A stretch of 64,000 bases of DNA, taken from positions 42,504,728 to 42,568,727 of the forward strand of contig OX031069.1 of assembly GCA_943736015.1 (NCBI GenBank), given 5' to 3'. The translations under genes were made by a program, and so were the position numbers. The notes beneath the pieces were generated by a model that worked only from the letters and a program-made list of their open reading frames with translations, had not been told where the DNA came from and ran no database searches. This document shows, piece by piece, positions 42,320-53,399 of the stretch; the stretch's first letter is position 1, and each line of letters begins with the position of its first letter. The stretch comes from Tridacna crocea. Taxonomy: Eukaryota > Mollusca > Bivalvia > Cardiida > Cardiidae.

Positions 42320-42423
42320 GATAGCTTAGATCAGAGATCAGACTGCATGTTCTGTATGGTCTGATCTTGATCCACACCAAACACAAAAGCTTCTAGTGCC
42401 ATCTTTGCCATGGAAAGAGTTAA
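42320..42423 (+). mobile_element. T3 MITE, right half
   Basis: 'agatcagagatcagactgcatg' with second arm 'tatggtctgatcttgatc' and right end 'catggaaagagttaa'. It follows the MINDY4 stop by 123 bp and may lie in its 3' UTR. Confidence 0.7.
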
Positions 42424-42463
42424 CCACTAGGACTTTGTGTGAGTACTTTGTGTAATAGACATT

Positions 42464-42675
42464 ATTAATGCTTGGTTTTAATGACTCTGAGAAAAAGGAC
42501 TTTTGAAAATATTGTGGGAAAAGGAGAAATGGTGGTCAGCAGCATCATCTCCTTTTCACACAATATTTTCTTCCCTTTCAAAGACAAATATCATCTTTTC
42601 AGCAACATTTTACATTCTATCTACAAATGCTTTTAATTTGAACAAGTCTAAAATTTTGTAGTTTGGTAAAGACTC
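42464..42675 (-). mobile_element. T1 MITE
   Basis: 'ttttaatgactctgagaaaaagg', hairpin with several loop mismatches at 42508-42569, 'aacaagtctaaaattttgtagtttggtaaag'. Confidence 0.8.
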
Positions 42676-42780
42676 ATTGTATAACAATTGAAGAAACAAG
42701 GTAGTTGCAACCAGAACATCTGACTATGTATAAGACCGTTACGATTAAAGATCACGCTGCTGTAGAAATATGCAGCCTTA

Positions 42781-43375
42781 TTCTTCATAAAAATCACAGA
42801 TATGCCACCATCCTTGCATTGATTTATACTGCCTGTTATACATACATACTGGTGCATTTTGTTCATGGATACACACTGTAAAACCATTTTCTGTCAAGTC
42901 TGATCTTGGATCTATGAATTTCTTGATAGCTTGTTCTTTGTAGTCCGTGAATTTACAGTCATTAATCCTATGCCAAACAATCCGTCGAAGGATTGTATTT
43001 GGTGATGATGGTCTAATTTGATCTGTGTGTCTCCTACACACCATAGCGTTACTCATACTGACCTTATATGAGAGTGGGCCAATTCTACTATGAATAAGAC
43101 CTTCCTCCCACATTTGGCTGTATGTTTCTGTAGTCCCGGACAAGTACAGGTTCGCCAATTTCATATTGCCTAACTGTTGAGTCCATCATTTGATGTTGCT
43201 TCCTATTTACTACATCTCTGGTATTTGGTTTTAAAATGTCCAAACGCATTTAGATATTTTTCAATAGAGAAAAGCATAGACGGAGTTTCATAGGTTGTCG
43301 TATGCGGTGTTATGCGATATTTGCACAAGAGCGCATTGAGTTTTTGATTAAATGTTAAGTCTTGCTTGTTCGCCT
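42781..43375 (-). pseudogene. Ty3/gypsy integrase C-terminal remnant, frameshifted, with an unknown tail
   Basis: On the minus strand 43375-43206 reads LNALLCKYRITPHTTTYETP followed by a degenerate LLF motif, the usual end of a gypsy integrase catalytic core. After a frame change, 43164-43000 reads SGTTETYSQMWEEGLIHSRI then GPLSYKV and RRHTDQIRP, the integrase C-terminal GPY/F-type module. The frame continues open to 42781 with a Cys/Trp-rich segment I do not recognise. There is no reverse transcriptase, LTR or intact start. Its upstream end abuts a T1-like MITE at 43373. Confidence 0.8.
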
Positions 43376-43559
43376 CTCCCAAACAAGCCCTTGTTTTTAC
43401 GTGTCTACAGTACAAGTCTTTTGAAAACACTGGGAAAAGGAGAAATTGCTCATAACCCATTTGGAGAACTTTTTGCCATTTTTATCAAATTTGAAATAGT
43501 CGTCTGCAAAGTCTTTGATTTTGGAAGAGTGTAAAATTTGTCGTCTGGTAAAGAGTTAG
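43373..43559 (-). mobile_element. T1/T2 intermediate MITE, left end replaced by gypsy sequence
   Basis: 'ctctcccaaacaagccc', one stem arm GGGAAAAGGAGAAATTGCTC, then the reversed long arm 'gtcgtctgcaaagtc' and 'gtcgtctggtaaagagttag'. The second stem arm is missing. Confidence 0.75.
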
Positions 43560-43593
43560 GACAGAAAACAATTTAAAGCTGTGACATCACACA

Positions 43594-43820
43594 ATGCTTT
43601 ACTACACAACAGAATTTTAGACCCATCCATATTGAAAGCATTTCCAGACAACAATTTTATAGTAGTTCAAATGACTTGATTTTACTTTGATAGGGTTAAA
43701 AACTTTCGTTAGGAAAGGAGAAGATGCTGGTTACCAGCTTTTCCTTTTCCCATAATGTTTCCAAAAAGGCTTCTTCCTCAGGGTTGTTAAAAGTCGTCAC
43801 TGTGTGCTAAAGGGTTAGTC
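43594..43820 (+). mobile_element. T1 MITE, diverged
   Basis: 'ctttactacacaacagaattttagacccatcc', hairpin at 43700-43758 imperfect, right end 'actgtgtgctaaagggttag'. Confidence 0.8.
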
Positions 43821-44389
43821 ACAAATGTGTGTAATTTAAAAATAATGGAGGATGACATTCAAATGCAAGGAGGTCATGTGATAAAATATGTACCCTGTAT
43901 TTGACACTGTAAGTGTTTATTTGCAATCAAATGTTCAGTTTTCCAATGTACTTACTGTTATACCAAATACTAGTAAAATTTCTGGCTCGAAAAAGATTGT
44001 GTTGCAAGCAGATAAAATAACACAAGAGGAAAAAATCCAAATCTTCACACTATCAAACATGGCTCCAGGTATAGTATGATAATGTAACTCGTGCACAGAG
44101 TAAGCATGCGTTGATATGTGGTTTGATTAGTCAAAGTATTATGATAGAAAATGCTACAATATTTATCTGCCGTACATAAAAAAAAGCAGAGCTACTACCC
44201 TCCATCCTATTGATTGTTTCATTTTGTTTAACATTTTTTTTTATGTAAACAAAATGTCAATAATTGCGAAATCTTGTTGTTGGAGGTTGTTTCTATAAAA
44301 TTAAATTATTATCTTCTTGTAACTTTTCTTGTGTTTGTATTTACTATATGTTGTGTAAGAAATAAACAGTATTCGATTTTTTCGGTGAA

Positions 44390-44832
44390 AGATCAAAATT
44401 TATTTCATTGAGTGAATATCATTGGTAATACTGGTATTTTCACAAGTGGCACAGCCACAAGTGAAAATATTACCAATGATGTTCACAAGATGAAATGAAT
44501 TTTAATCTTTCACTGAAAAAAACAAATATTCTATTTATTTCATGCATTTATCCCTTTCTTGGAGGAATTTATCGAAATTCAGTACAGTTCTTTTCATTTA
44601 TTCCCCGTTGCATACCCCATCAGCACAGTAATGCATTACAATATTACGTCATGCACAAGAAATGTAAGATAAATGAGGTCATATTTCCATCTGGTTGTGA
44701 GTCAAACGCATTTTACCTAGGCAACTAGACAATATCGGTATTTTAACTGGTGGTACCTGTGGAAAATCGAAAAATATTTTCACTGCTATTGCTCTATATC
44801 CTACAGGAAAGCATGAAATAAAATTGTGATAT
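44390..44832 (+). repeat. Dispersed repeat with long palindrome, family F (copy 1)
   Basis: 44396-44503 is a palindrome (ATTTCATTGAGTG.. 'atcattggtaata' against 'tattaccaatgat' .. ATGAAATGAAT). Downstream blocks 'tttcatgcatttatccctttcttgg', 'aattcagtacagttctttt', 'atattacgtcatgcac' and 'tattttcactgct' repeat in order at 55620-55980. No coding sense is seen in 43830-44390. Confidence 0.75.
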
Positions 44833-45599
44833 CTCGCTTGATCTTCGATCTTGCACAATGTAAGTTTTTTTCTCACACTGCTTGAATCCAATACAAGCAC
44901 CAGAAAAGGTACTATTAATATTCTGTATGTATGCCTCAGTTTTATTGTGTGCATAATGTTTTTATTGTATGTCTTGGTATTTAGTGATATAGATGTATTT
45001 TTTTCTGGTTATGGAGAAGTAAATTATTTACAAATTTATTGATTCTTTGTTTTGTTTTTAATCTCAACAGTACAGTAAATTGATACAAATAAGTATAAGT
45101 TTGGTGATAGGATAGAGATAACTGTGGGAAAAGTAGAAAGTGCTGGATAGCACCATTTTATACGTCCAAAGGGTTGTATTATGTTATGGCACTTTGTCAT
45201 CCATCTGTCTGTTATCTGTCTTCTGTGCGCAACACCTCCTACAGTATCTGTTGGAAAAACTTGCCACAATGAATCTCTATGGTGTGTAGTTGTGCATGTG
45301 ACTCTCGAAAGTTGGATCTCCGTAGGTGTTCTAGATTTTAACCCATTTCACTGACAAGCCCCTTCGGGTGTATATGTGCCGCTTTTCAAAGCACTTGTCA
45401 TTTAGATTCAGGATTGTTTAGTACAGAGTTGATTAACCAAATATTACATTTCTTTTTATTGCCCCATACGCAAAACTTTAATTTTTTGTAAAACTTTCAA
45501 TTATTTGAAAAACTCTTAGTTATGTGGTTGACCCCAATAAAGGAATTTTCCACCAAATTGAATTTTATGTGCACAATTTGCTCAATGATTCCCTTGTCA

Positions 45600-45690
45600 T
45601 ATTAAGCTCTACTGGCTAAAGCCAGCCAAGCTTCTGCTATGGCATGGTTTCTGTTCATGTTTTTCATTTTCACGCGCTAAAGTCTGTATT
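45600..45690 (+). repeat. Fragment of the CTCTTGTT-type repeat (left end)
   Basis: 'aagctctactggctaaagccagcc' followed by 'gctatggcatggtt' resembles the left end at 979-1020 in diverged form. The remainder of 45080-45930 holds only a poor T1 hairpin fragment at 45120-45165. Confidence 0.45.
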
Positions 45691-45929
45691 TGTGATAGGA
45701 TTTTCGTGAAACTTGCACAGTTTGCTTTTAGAATCAACATCATGGGATTCTTGCATTTTCAGTATGTTTTTCGAATGCTTCAATTATGATAAAGCTGCCA
45801 GGTCATGATCCTGTCATGCCATCGTTGTGCTTCTAAGGCACTTTAAAGATGCTTCTACTACAGCACTGGATTTTGGGCTCTGTTGCTGCTGTGATGCTGC
45901 TACAACCTTTGCCTATGGGCTGCGGTCTG

Positions 45930-46212
45930 TTGTGCTTTTGGTTAGTTGGTTGTATTGGGGTTTAAAGCCACTTTAACAGCTAAGTTCATATCATGGTGGT
46001 CGGTCACGCACATGTGTTTCCTGGCTTTCTCACACCAGTAGATCTACTTACACTACTTCCTTTCCAAAGCCACCGACTACTTTTCTCACATGCTTCAGCA
46101 GAGGTGAGAGGCGAAAATACGCCGGAAAGAAAGTTCGCCTCAACCTGGTATCGAACTCACAACCACCAGTTCTTGAGTCCGACAAGCTCATCACTGAGCC
46201 ACCCGGGCGGGT
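45930..46212 (-). mobile_element. tRNA-derived SINE, family 1 (copy 2)
   Basis: Read on the minus strand: A box GTGGCTCAGTGATGAG, B box GGTTGTGAGTTCGATACC, then 'gcgaactttctttccggcg', 'gtgtgagaaagccaggaaac' and 'catgatatgaacttagctgtta'. The same body occurs on the plus strand at 22411. Confidence 0.88.
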
Positions 46213-46412
46213 GTTGTACTTTTGGAATAGATCTATAAGGCAGCCGTTGAACAGAAAGAACGTTGAAAGTTTCAAAAGAACTAGCTGGATCGAAACTGTG
46301 TCTACTGCCTAAACAAGAAATGGAAATTTTCAAATTAAAATGGCTACTTTTCCAATACTCCCACACTATCGCAATTTTTTTTCAAATATATATGGTTCAA
46401 GCTATTGATGAG

Positions 46413-46639
46413 TTAAGCCATTACTACACAATCCCTGCTTTTGACGATCCTGAGTAAGAAGACTTTAGAAAACATTGTGGGAAATGGAGAAAATGCTGGT
46501 AACCATCATTTTCTCCATTTCCCACAATCTTTTCTACCCTTCACAATATAAATTTCAAATTTTCATTCACTTTTACTTTGTCTCCTGCAAATGCTTTCGA
46601 GTTGGACAAGTCTAAAGTCTAATTGTTTGGTAAAAGTTC
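46413..46639 (-). mobile_element. T1 MITE with compensated hairpin
   Basis: TTAAGCCATTACTACACAATC to 'ttgtttggtaaaagttc'. Stem arms at 46471-46530 read GTGGGAAATGGAG and CTCCATTTCCCAC, so the A-to-T change is in both. Confidence 0.88.
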
Positions 46640-46641
46640 AA

Positions 46642-47170
46642 AACAAGAGGGCCATGATGGCCCTGTATTGCTCCACTGGCTAATTAGCCACTACAAGCAA
46701 AATATTACAATACATTACATAGTATTACATGTTTTTTTCTATAAAATACTTCGAGAAAGTTATGACCCCAGGCAAATTCATTTTTGACCACAAAGCTATA
46801 ATTACTAGAATCCTGGTGGAGGTCAACAAGATAATGCCTCATACCAAATAATACAGATCTAGAATGTGTGGTTACAAACAAGATTTTCAAAGTTTGCTCT
46901 ATAACAGGCCTTGTAAAACATGAAACCAATGAGACAGCTAAATCTAGCAGCCCTTGGTTTTATTATGGTTAGAAACAAAAGGATTTATAAAGTTTTCACA
47001 ACAAATGCCTATGTCACTCCATGCGCCAGGAAAAACTTGACCCCAATACCATCATTTGAGTCAAAATTTTGAGCCCTCTTGGTAGAAGGCACACTAGATA
47101 AAGCTACATGTGAAATTTGGTAGTTCTAGGCTTTAGGTACAAGTAGGATCTAAAAACCCTCTTTGTTCTA
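46642..47170 (-). repeat. CTCTTGTT-type interspersed repeat, copy 3 (truncated)
   Basis: The minus strand ends CTCTTGTT at 46642 after GGGCCATCATGGCCC. 'ctccactggctaattagccac' and the interior ('ccaggcaaattc', 'gctacatgtgaaatttgg') match 979-2118 in reverse. The upstream end is lost. Confidence 0.75.
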
Positions 47171-47261
47171 TATTGGCCGCAAAATCCTCTATTGTGTTTG
47201 TTGTCCGCAAGTAGACTGGTTACCTCCCCTGATACACTACGTGTATAGTAATACCACTCTC

Positions 47262-47690
47262 TTGCACTCCGGATCATTACATTTACCTCTGTAGTGGGCT
47301 CAGAAAGTAGACCGTCATTACGTCATATTTTTGTCACATGACCATAACTCAAAATAGCTACACAAACGCCCGTGAAAGAAAGACCAATACCGATTGTTTC
47401 GTGTGCTGTTTAAACAGCATGGGACCAATCAGACTTAAACGATAGTTAATGAACACAAGAGGGACTTTCTGAAAAGCCTAAATATCTTTATAGGGCGATA
47501 ACTTGATTTTTAATCGTACAAACTTAGATCCAGCGGTGTGTCAAATCAGTTGTCATCATTGATGGGCGCATCTATTTTTGTTACAATCGGCGTAAGATTC
47601 TTAAAAGTGAAGAGGCTAAAAGAAAAATAGTTCCATTTAATACAGGCAAATTCATCAGTTTGAACGCACCAAGTAGCGTCCGGAAAATAG
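47262..47690 (-). mobile_element. ~400-bp element shared with the MINDY4 5' flank (copy 2)
   Basis: It is the reverse complement of 10290-10687 with many substitutions. Outer ATTTACCTCTGTAG is at 47280 and GGTGCGTTCAAACTG (minus) near 47668. The PYM1 start codon is only 73 bp beyond its right boundary, so the PYM1 promoter or 5' UTR probably overlaps it. Confidence 0.8.
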
Positions 47691-47762
47691 CATGATCCGT
47701 AAGGGAGGCCACTGCGATTTGTAGAGGTGGTGTCCCGTTTTCTCAGTAACACTACATAAACT

Positions 47763-50700
47763 ATGGCGAATGCTAACATTGAAAGACAGGGTATTGTTCA
47801 AGATGATATGACAGGTATATCTACCATATCTGCTTTTCAGTTAATTTGCTGAATGGAACTTAACTAACCCTATAACACGATGTTACTTGCATTTCTAGTC
47901 TGTAAGTTGTGCTAAGATCGGACTGATTATATATCCTGACAAACTCCCAGGCATGTTCACTTGTATCACAACAGTTTTCATATAACAATAATGACGAAAA
48001 ACAAGAGCCCTCGAAGACGGGTTATGCTCCCCGAACAATTGCTTGTCATGAAATGTATGAAATTAATAAAATTCACTTCTTTTGGCCTGAAAGGACCTGT
48101 TCATGCCCCCAAAAATTGAAGTGAAAAGGCAGTTACTATCTTAGAGATATTCCAAATATATATTTAAGACCACAAACGAATGGACAGACTGACAACAAAA
48201 TTCTTTCAGGGAGGATAGTAACTGAAATGTGAAATGTGAAAAAAACTGACTCTATACTATGAAGCCCCCTTTTCCCCCTAAAACGCCTTGAACCATGGAA
48301 AGATTACATTTTCTGTTAATAAAAAAGATCTACATGTTCATGAATTTTGACATTAGTAGCTGTAATACTTTTGGAGTAATAGCCATTACAAAATTGTAGA
48401 GGACACCAAGCTCACTAAGCCCCCTTTAGCTCTACCACACAATACCAACTTTAAACGACCCTGAAAAATATGTCTTTTAGAAATATTGTGGGAAAGGGAG
48501 AAAATGCTGGTAACCAGCATTTTCTCCTTTTCCCGCAATGTTTTTTACCCTTCCCAAATTAAGTTTTAATTTTTTATTCACATTTACGTTGTTGTCTGTA
48601 AATGCTTTCAATTTGGACTAATCCAAAATTTTGTCATGTGGTAATGGGTTAACTCATTACCAAACGACAATATTTTTAGGTTTGTCCAAATCAAAAGCAT
48701 TTGCAGACGACAAGACAAAAGTGACTGAAAATTTGAAATTTGTTTAGTGAAAGGTAGAAAACAGTTACATTGAGGGAAAAGGAGAAAATGCTGCTCCTTT
48801 TTCCACAATGTTCTCTGAAGGCTTCTTTCTCAGCGTCGTCAAAAGAAGGAATTGTGTGGTAATGGGTTAAAGCATTTGCAGATGGACAAAAAAAGTTAAG
48901 TTCAAGTGATTGGATAAATTTGACCTTGGAAGGTTGGAAAACAGTATGGGAAAAGGAGTGAATACTGGTTGCTAACTCTTTTTCCTTTTCCCAGAATGTT
49001 TTCAAGGGTGTTTAAACTTGGTTTCTATGGTTAATAGAGAAAAAAGTTGCTATCTTTCATTTTGTAACACAGGAGAAACTTTCATTCCTGCAAGTCAAAG
49101 ACCGGATGGTAGCTGGAGAAAGCCACGCAGAGTAAAAGAAGGCTATATTCCACAAGAGGAAATGCCAACGTAAGTGTAGACACCTGACCTGTTTTTTTAA
49201 CCAATTACGACACAATCACTACTTTTGACGACTCTGAGAAAGAAGCCTTTAGAAAACATTTTGAGAAAAGGAGAAAATGCTGGTAACCAGCATTTTTCTC
49301 CTTTTTCCACAAAGTATTCTACCCTTCACTAAACAAATTTAAAACTTTTAGTCACTTTTATTTTGTTGTCGGCAAATGCTTTCGATTTGGGCAAGCCTAA
49401 AATACTGTCGTTTAGTAATGAGTTAATCTTTCACAAAGGGATCCCACATTACAAAATTTTAAACCTGGTAGATGTGAAGGTTATGTAAACATTGCAATAA
49501 AATGCATCAATGTGCAACATTTGTCCTCAAAGAAATTTTAGTGCTTTTAATATAGACAAGTCTAAAATGATCCTATACTATAAAATCCTTTTGTCTAACA
49601 GCTCTGAAAAGATGGATTTAAAAACATTTAGGAAAAAGGAAAAAAATGTTGTCAACCTACATTTTCTCCTTTCTATACGATATTTCTTTCCTTCCATGGA
49701 CGAATCCCATAACTTAGGTAAGATCTATATTGCTGTCTGTGATGGACTCACAGTCAAATCACTTGTTATTTGAAACTTTTTTTTAAAGGGTAGTGAAAAA
49801 TCTAGGAAAAGAAGAAAATGCTGCTTGCCAGCATTTCCTTGTTTTACCACAGTGTCTTCAAAACTCTTCTTTCATAGGGTCATGAAGAGATTTTGGATTT
49901 TGTGGTAAGGGTTTAAACACTAGATATTACTTCCTGAAATGAATTTTGCTGCGTATTACTTTGAAAGATAACTTTACAAAACTTTAAAAAACTTCTCATG
50001 CGTAACATGGATGCATTTCAAAATAAAACCCATAATGTCCAAAAATCAAATTTCTACAAGTCACAAACAATCTTTCCAGCCACATCATTTCCTTGACTGA
50101 TCTGATGCTTAGTCAAAACCTGGCCCCTCTTGTGCATGCAGTCTTATACAGACAATAACCCATTACCTAACAACACATTATAAACACTTTTAAATTGAAA
50201 ATCTGCAGACGACAAACCTGAAAGTAGAACAGGTGGATAAAACTTCATAAACAGGGTAGAAAACATTTTGGAAAAAGCATTTCCTCCTTTTCCTGCAATG
50301 TTCTCAAAAACCTTCATAGAAATTTTTTGCTAAGAGATATATTTGTAAATGCCCACAGGCTAAATAGCTGCCTAGTTGAAGACATGATTAGAAATAAATT
50401 ATTTTTTTTTTATAGACATTTCATGAAACCATATTTGATACACATTCACAAGTAGGGAAAATGATCATCATAGCTCAAGACAGGGGGAGTGGTTTTGATT
50501 TCAAATTGAAAATATTCATTATTCTCCACTATACCCCATTTTATGAATACTCTTTAGGAGAATGAGTACACACAGTCACAACATAGGGTTTAGAAGAGAA
50601 ATAATGGAAATCTAGAATACCATCACTCCTTCTTATCTGGGGCTGTTGATCATCATTATGGACATTTTCTTTAACCCATTACCACACAATCCCTACTTTT

Positions 50701-51965
50701 GACGCCCCTGAGAAAGAAGCCTTTTGAAAACTCTGTGGGAAAAGGAGAAAATGCTAGTAACCAGCATTTTCTCCTTTTCCCACAGTGTTTTCTACCCGTC
50801 CCAGAACAAATTTCAATTTTTCAATCACCTTTATTTTGTTGTCCGCAAATGCTTTCAATTTGGACCGGTCTAAATTTTTCTTGTGTGGTAAAGAGTTAAA
50901 TTGTCTTTCCATAAATCATGGGGGTAACTCTTAACCAAGCAGTGCCGTTCTAGACTTATCTAAATTGAAATCATTATTAATCATTTGTCATCAATTAACC
51001 CTTTCCCAAACAACAAAGTTTGGACCCTTCCAAACCAAAAGAGTTTGCAGACGACAATTTCTGATTTGGAGAAAATGGCAGAAAGTTCTCAAAAAGGGTA
51101 GAAAACACTTTGGGAAAAGGAGAAATAGCTCGTTAAGAGCAATTTCTCCTTTTCCCAAAGTGTTTTCGAAAGACTTTTACTGCAGACACATTAAAACCAG
51201 GGCTTGTTTGGGAAAGGGTTAAATGTGCCACAAGATGGAATTTTTCTTTGAAAGGGCAGAAATGTTGGTGAAAAAAAAAATGCTTGTAACCAGCATTTGC
51301 TGCTTTTCATACAATGTTATCAAAAGCTTTCTCTCTCAGGGCCCATAAAAGATTGTGTTTAAAAGGGTTAAATGCAACAACATTGAATGAATAGAAAAAG
51401 GTAAACATTTTCCATATTATATAATCTTTGTCATGCATTCTGTTTTATGTAGTAAACATTTAGAAATCATTAATTTTCTTTTTTCAGATATGAGAATAAA
51501 GGTGTGAAATGGATGAAGAGTAAATCTGACCTTCCACCAGGTCTAAACCCAGATGAAGTGAAAAAATCAACCCAAAAAGAAAGTGTTCCTGGTCAACCCT
51601 TATCTAAGTCTGCCAAGAAAAACATGAAAAGGAAAGAAAAGAAAAAACAACAGCTAGAGGAACAACCGGATAGGGTTGAAAAAGTAATGCTTTCATTGGC
51701 CGAGACCAGCATTACCCGAAACCAAGTAGATCATGACCAAAGTTCCAATAACCAATCACATTCATCTTTTGATGTAAATGACAAACAGGAAGTGTTAAAG
51801 AAAGTCAGAAACTTAAAAAAGAAATTGAAACAGATAGAAGATCTGGAGAGAAAGATTCAATCAGGTGAACTTAAAAACCCAGAGAAAGACCAGTTGGAAA
51901 AAGTAGCTAAAAAGAAGACAATGTTAGATGAAATTGAAGAATTGAACATGATACTTGAGAGCTGA
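47763..51965 (+). CDS. PYM1: PYM1 (WIBG): partner of Y14 and Mago, exon junction complex disassembly factor, 3 coding exons, 208 aa
   Basis: Exons 47763-47814, 49073-49169 and 51488-51965 join in phase with GT-AG introns to 627 nt. PYM binds the Mago-Y14 heterodimer and the small ribosomal subunit and removes exon junction complexes from translated mRNA in the cytoplasm. The N-terminal Mago-Y14-binding part is exon 2: [20 protein letters not shown] (residues 21-40) then [19 protein letters not shown] follows at residues 66-69. Residues 89-105 are a very basic stretch ([17 protein letters not shown]), and about 155-208 form a charged coiled coil ending ELNMILES. The length is near the human protein (204 aa). 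The ATG is the first in frame and precedes ..[12 protein letters not shown].. directly. Both introns contain T1 MITEs. Confidence 0.95.
48001..48235 (-). repeat. AACAAGAG-terminated repeat, another family
   Basis: AACAAGAGCCCTCGAAGACG opens the element on the plus strand, that is, the minus strand ends CTCTTGTT. The body with 'gacctgttcatgccccc' and 'agatattccaaatatat' differs from the other CTCTTGTT-type repeats. It is in PYM1 intron 1. Confidence 0.5.
48427..48652 (-). mobile_element. T1 MITE, sharing TTAA with the next copy
   Basis: CTCTACCACACAATACC, hairpin at 48485-48543, GTCATGTGGTAATGGGTTAA. Its right TTAA is 48649-48652. Confidence 0.9.
48649..48870 (+). mobile_element. T1 MITE with collapsed hairpin
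   Basis: TTAACTCATTACCAAACGAC to GAATTGTGTGGTAATGGGTTAA. The centre reads GGAGAAAATGCTG directly followed by CTCCTTTTTCC, so the loop-proximal right arm is gone. A truncated third copy runs 48867-49040. Confidence 0.88.
49197..49426 (-). mobile_element. T1 MITE 28 bp after PYM1 exon 2
   Basis: TTAACCAATTACGACACAATC to GTCGTTTAGTAATGAGTTAA with hairpin at 49257-49316. Confidence 0.9.
49510..50320. mobile_element. Cluster of three decayed T1 MITEs in PYM1 intron 2
   Basis: 49510-49760: reversed arm phrase 'tagacaagtctaaaatg' and a weak stem. 49786-49915: right half ending 'tttgtggtaagggtttaa'. 50155-50320: 'aacccattacctaacaac', 'ctgcagacgacaaa', and a stem lacking its loop. None is complete. 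Confidence 0.55.
50477..50648. mobile_element. Foldback element, family E (copy 2)
   Basis: 'agctcaagacagggggagtgg', 'ttattctccactatacccc', 'acacagtcacaacatagggttt' and 'tcactccttcttatctggggctg' follow the same order as in copy 1 at 23777. Confidence 0.7.
50671..50899 (-). mobile_element. T1 MITE, well preserved, compensated stem base
   Basis: TTAACCCATTACCACACAATC to 'cttgtgtggtaaagagttaa', 229 bp. The stem base reads CTGTGGG / CCCACAG instead of TTGTGGG / CCCACAA. Confidence 0.92.
50995..51222 (+). mobile_element. T1/T2 intermediate MITE, strongly compensated hairpin
   Basis: TTAACCCTTTCCCAAACAAC to GCTTGTTTGGGAAAGGGTTAA, 228 bp. The stem base ACACTTTGGG pairs with CCCAAAGTGT (51104-51163), and the loop is GCTCGTTAAGAGC. 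A T1 left-end fragment (50924-50998) precedes it and a right half (51234-51372) follows. Confidence 0.9.
51488..51965 (+). CDS. PYM1: PYM1 exon 3 (basic region and C-terminal coiled coil)
   Basis: Acceptor ttttttcag, starting in phase 2 and encoding [20 protein letters not shown] onward. It holds the lysine-rich segment expected to contact the ribosome and the C-terminal helix; stop TGA at 51963-51965. Confidence 0.94.
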
Positions 51966-52126
51966 TTTTCAGAATGAGTTGTTGTATTACGATTTCATTT
52001 CATTACTTAGGGACTTGTCATCAATTTGAGTAAAAAACAAAATGGTGCATTCAAGATTGCTCAATGACAAACTGCATTTTTTTCAAAATGAATACTAATT
52101 ATTTGAATGAAATATGAATTTGGGAC

Positions 52127-52141
52127 AATAAATTGAATAAA
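52127..52141 (+). other. PYM1 polyadenylation signals
   Basis: Two overlapping-spacing AATAAA hexamers (52127-52132 and 52136-52141) lie about 165 bp after the PYM1 stop, and a T1 MITE starts soon after. They are the best candidates for the 3' end of the transcript. Confidence 0.7.
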
Positions 52142-52184
52142 TTATTCACCATTTATTAAGGTTAGACAATTTCAGAGCCCTCCA

Positions 52185-52420
52185 AAGTTGGTAAAGTGAA
52201 GCTATGCTGACAACAAAATTGAAAATGCTTCATACTGATAATGCATGTGCCGATGAAAGAAATATGTGAGTAAAATCTTAAAGACTGTTTTTGGAAGGGT
52301 AGAAAACATTGTGGGACAAGGAGAAAATGGTGAATACCAGCATTTTCTCCTTGTCCCACCATGTTTTCAAAATTCAGCTTTTCCAAGATCGTCAGAACTC
52401 TGGAATGTGTGGTAAAGGGT
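52185..52420 (+). mobile_element. T1 MITE with compensated hairpin
   Basis: The left arm is decayed. The stem at 52306-52364 reads GTGGGACAAGGAG and CTCCTTGTCCCAC, an A-to-C change made in both arms. Right end GAATGTGTGGTAAAGGG. Confidence 0.8.
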
Positions 52421-52626
52421 AAAAATATGGGGATGTTTGTTAAAAGGATGACGCATTATAATCCCGATGACTTCTGTCGCGTAGCACACCACTTTGTATA
52501 CATACTGGTAGAAGGGGACATCGTTGAAAGTCCTCCTTTTGCCACAATATTTTCAAATACGTTTTTTTAGTAAAAATCCATGTTGAACAAGGTTTGCTGT
52601 TGTGTTTCCAAAGGTACGAGTAAATT

Positions 52627-52771
52627 TAACCCATTATCAGTGGACCAAAACTGAGTTAACGACCGGGAGCAAGAAGGCTTAAATAAGGAAATACATGTGC
52701 ATTGTGAAAAAAGGGAGAAAGTGTTGATAACAAGCATTTTCTCCCATACACCATTATATTTTCTTCCTTAA
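52627..52771 (-). mobile_element. T1 MITE, internally deleted
   Basis: TTAACCCATTATCAGTGGAC, short arm 'cgaccgggagcaagaagg', a mismatched stem, then an abrupt stop at the TTAA of the next element. Confidence 0.65.
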
Positions 52772-52995
52772 CCCTTTACCCCATAAGGCATTTCTATGGT
52801 ATCTCTAATTGATCCTAAAAAACAGCATGGATAAAGCCGTTTCTTATGTGTAAATGATACCTTTTGATAGTGTAGAAAACATTGTGGCAAAAGGTGAAAT
52901 TGCTCGTCATGAGCAATTTCACCTTTTGCCACAATGTTTTCCAAAAGCTCCAACAAGCAATGCGTAGAAATGAGTATCTATGGAGTAAAGGGTTA
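52768..52995 (+). mobile_element. T2 MITE (copy 2), full length
   Basis: TTAACCCTTTACCCCATAAG to 'ctatggagtaaagggttaa', 228 bp. Hairpin ACATTGTGGCAAAAGGTG around GCTCGTCATGAGC at 52876-52941. It shares TTAA 52992-52995 with the T1 copy to the right. Confidence 0.93.
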
Positions 52996-53220
52996 ACTCT
53001 TTACCAAATGACAAAACTTTAGACTGGTCCAGATTGAAAGCATTTGCAGCAACAAAATGAATCTCACTAAAGAATTGAAATTTGTTTCAGGAAAGGAAGG
53101 AAACATTGTGGGAAATGGAGAAAATGGTGGTTACCAGCATTTTCTCCCTTTCCCACAATGTTTTCAAAAGGCTTCTTTCACTGTGGTGTTAAAAGTCGGG
53201 ATTGTATAGTAAAGAATTAA
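52992..53220 (+). mobile_element. T1 MITE, well preserved
   Basis: TTAACTCTTTACCAAATGAC to GGATTGTATAGTAAAGAATTAA, 229 bp, hairpin at 53101-53164. A long-arm fragment follows at 53215-53325. Confidence 0.92.
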
Positions 53221-53399
53221 AATATAACTTTCAATTCTTGACTCTATTCATTTTGTCATCTACAAATGCTTCTTAGTTTTATTAAGAACAGGTCTATAAT
53301 TGTGTTGTTTTGTAAATAGTCAATATTTTTTTTTATGTGTGCATATTTATTTGATCTGTGCTTTGAGGTTTAATGCATCTCTAGATCCCACTGAGCAAG

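Noticed and set aside
43888..44079. 63-codon plus-strand frame with a moderately protein-like composition
   Set aside because: No splice signals, homology or neighbouring exons support it.
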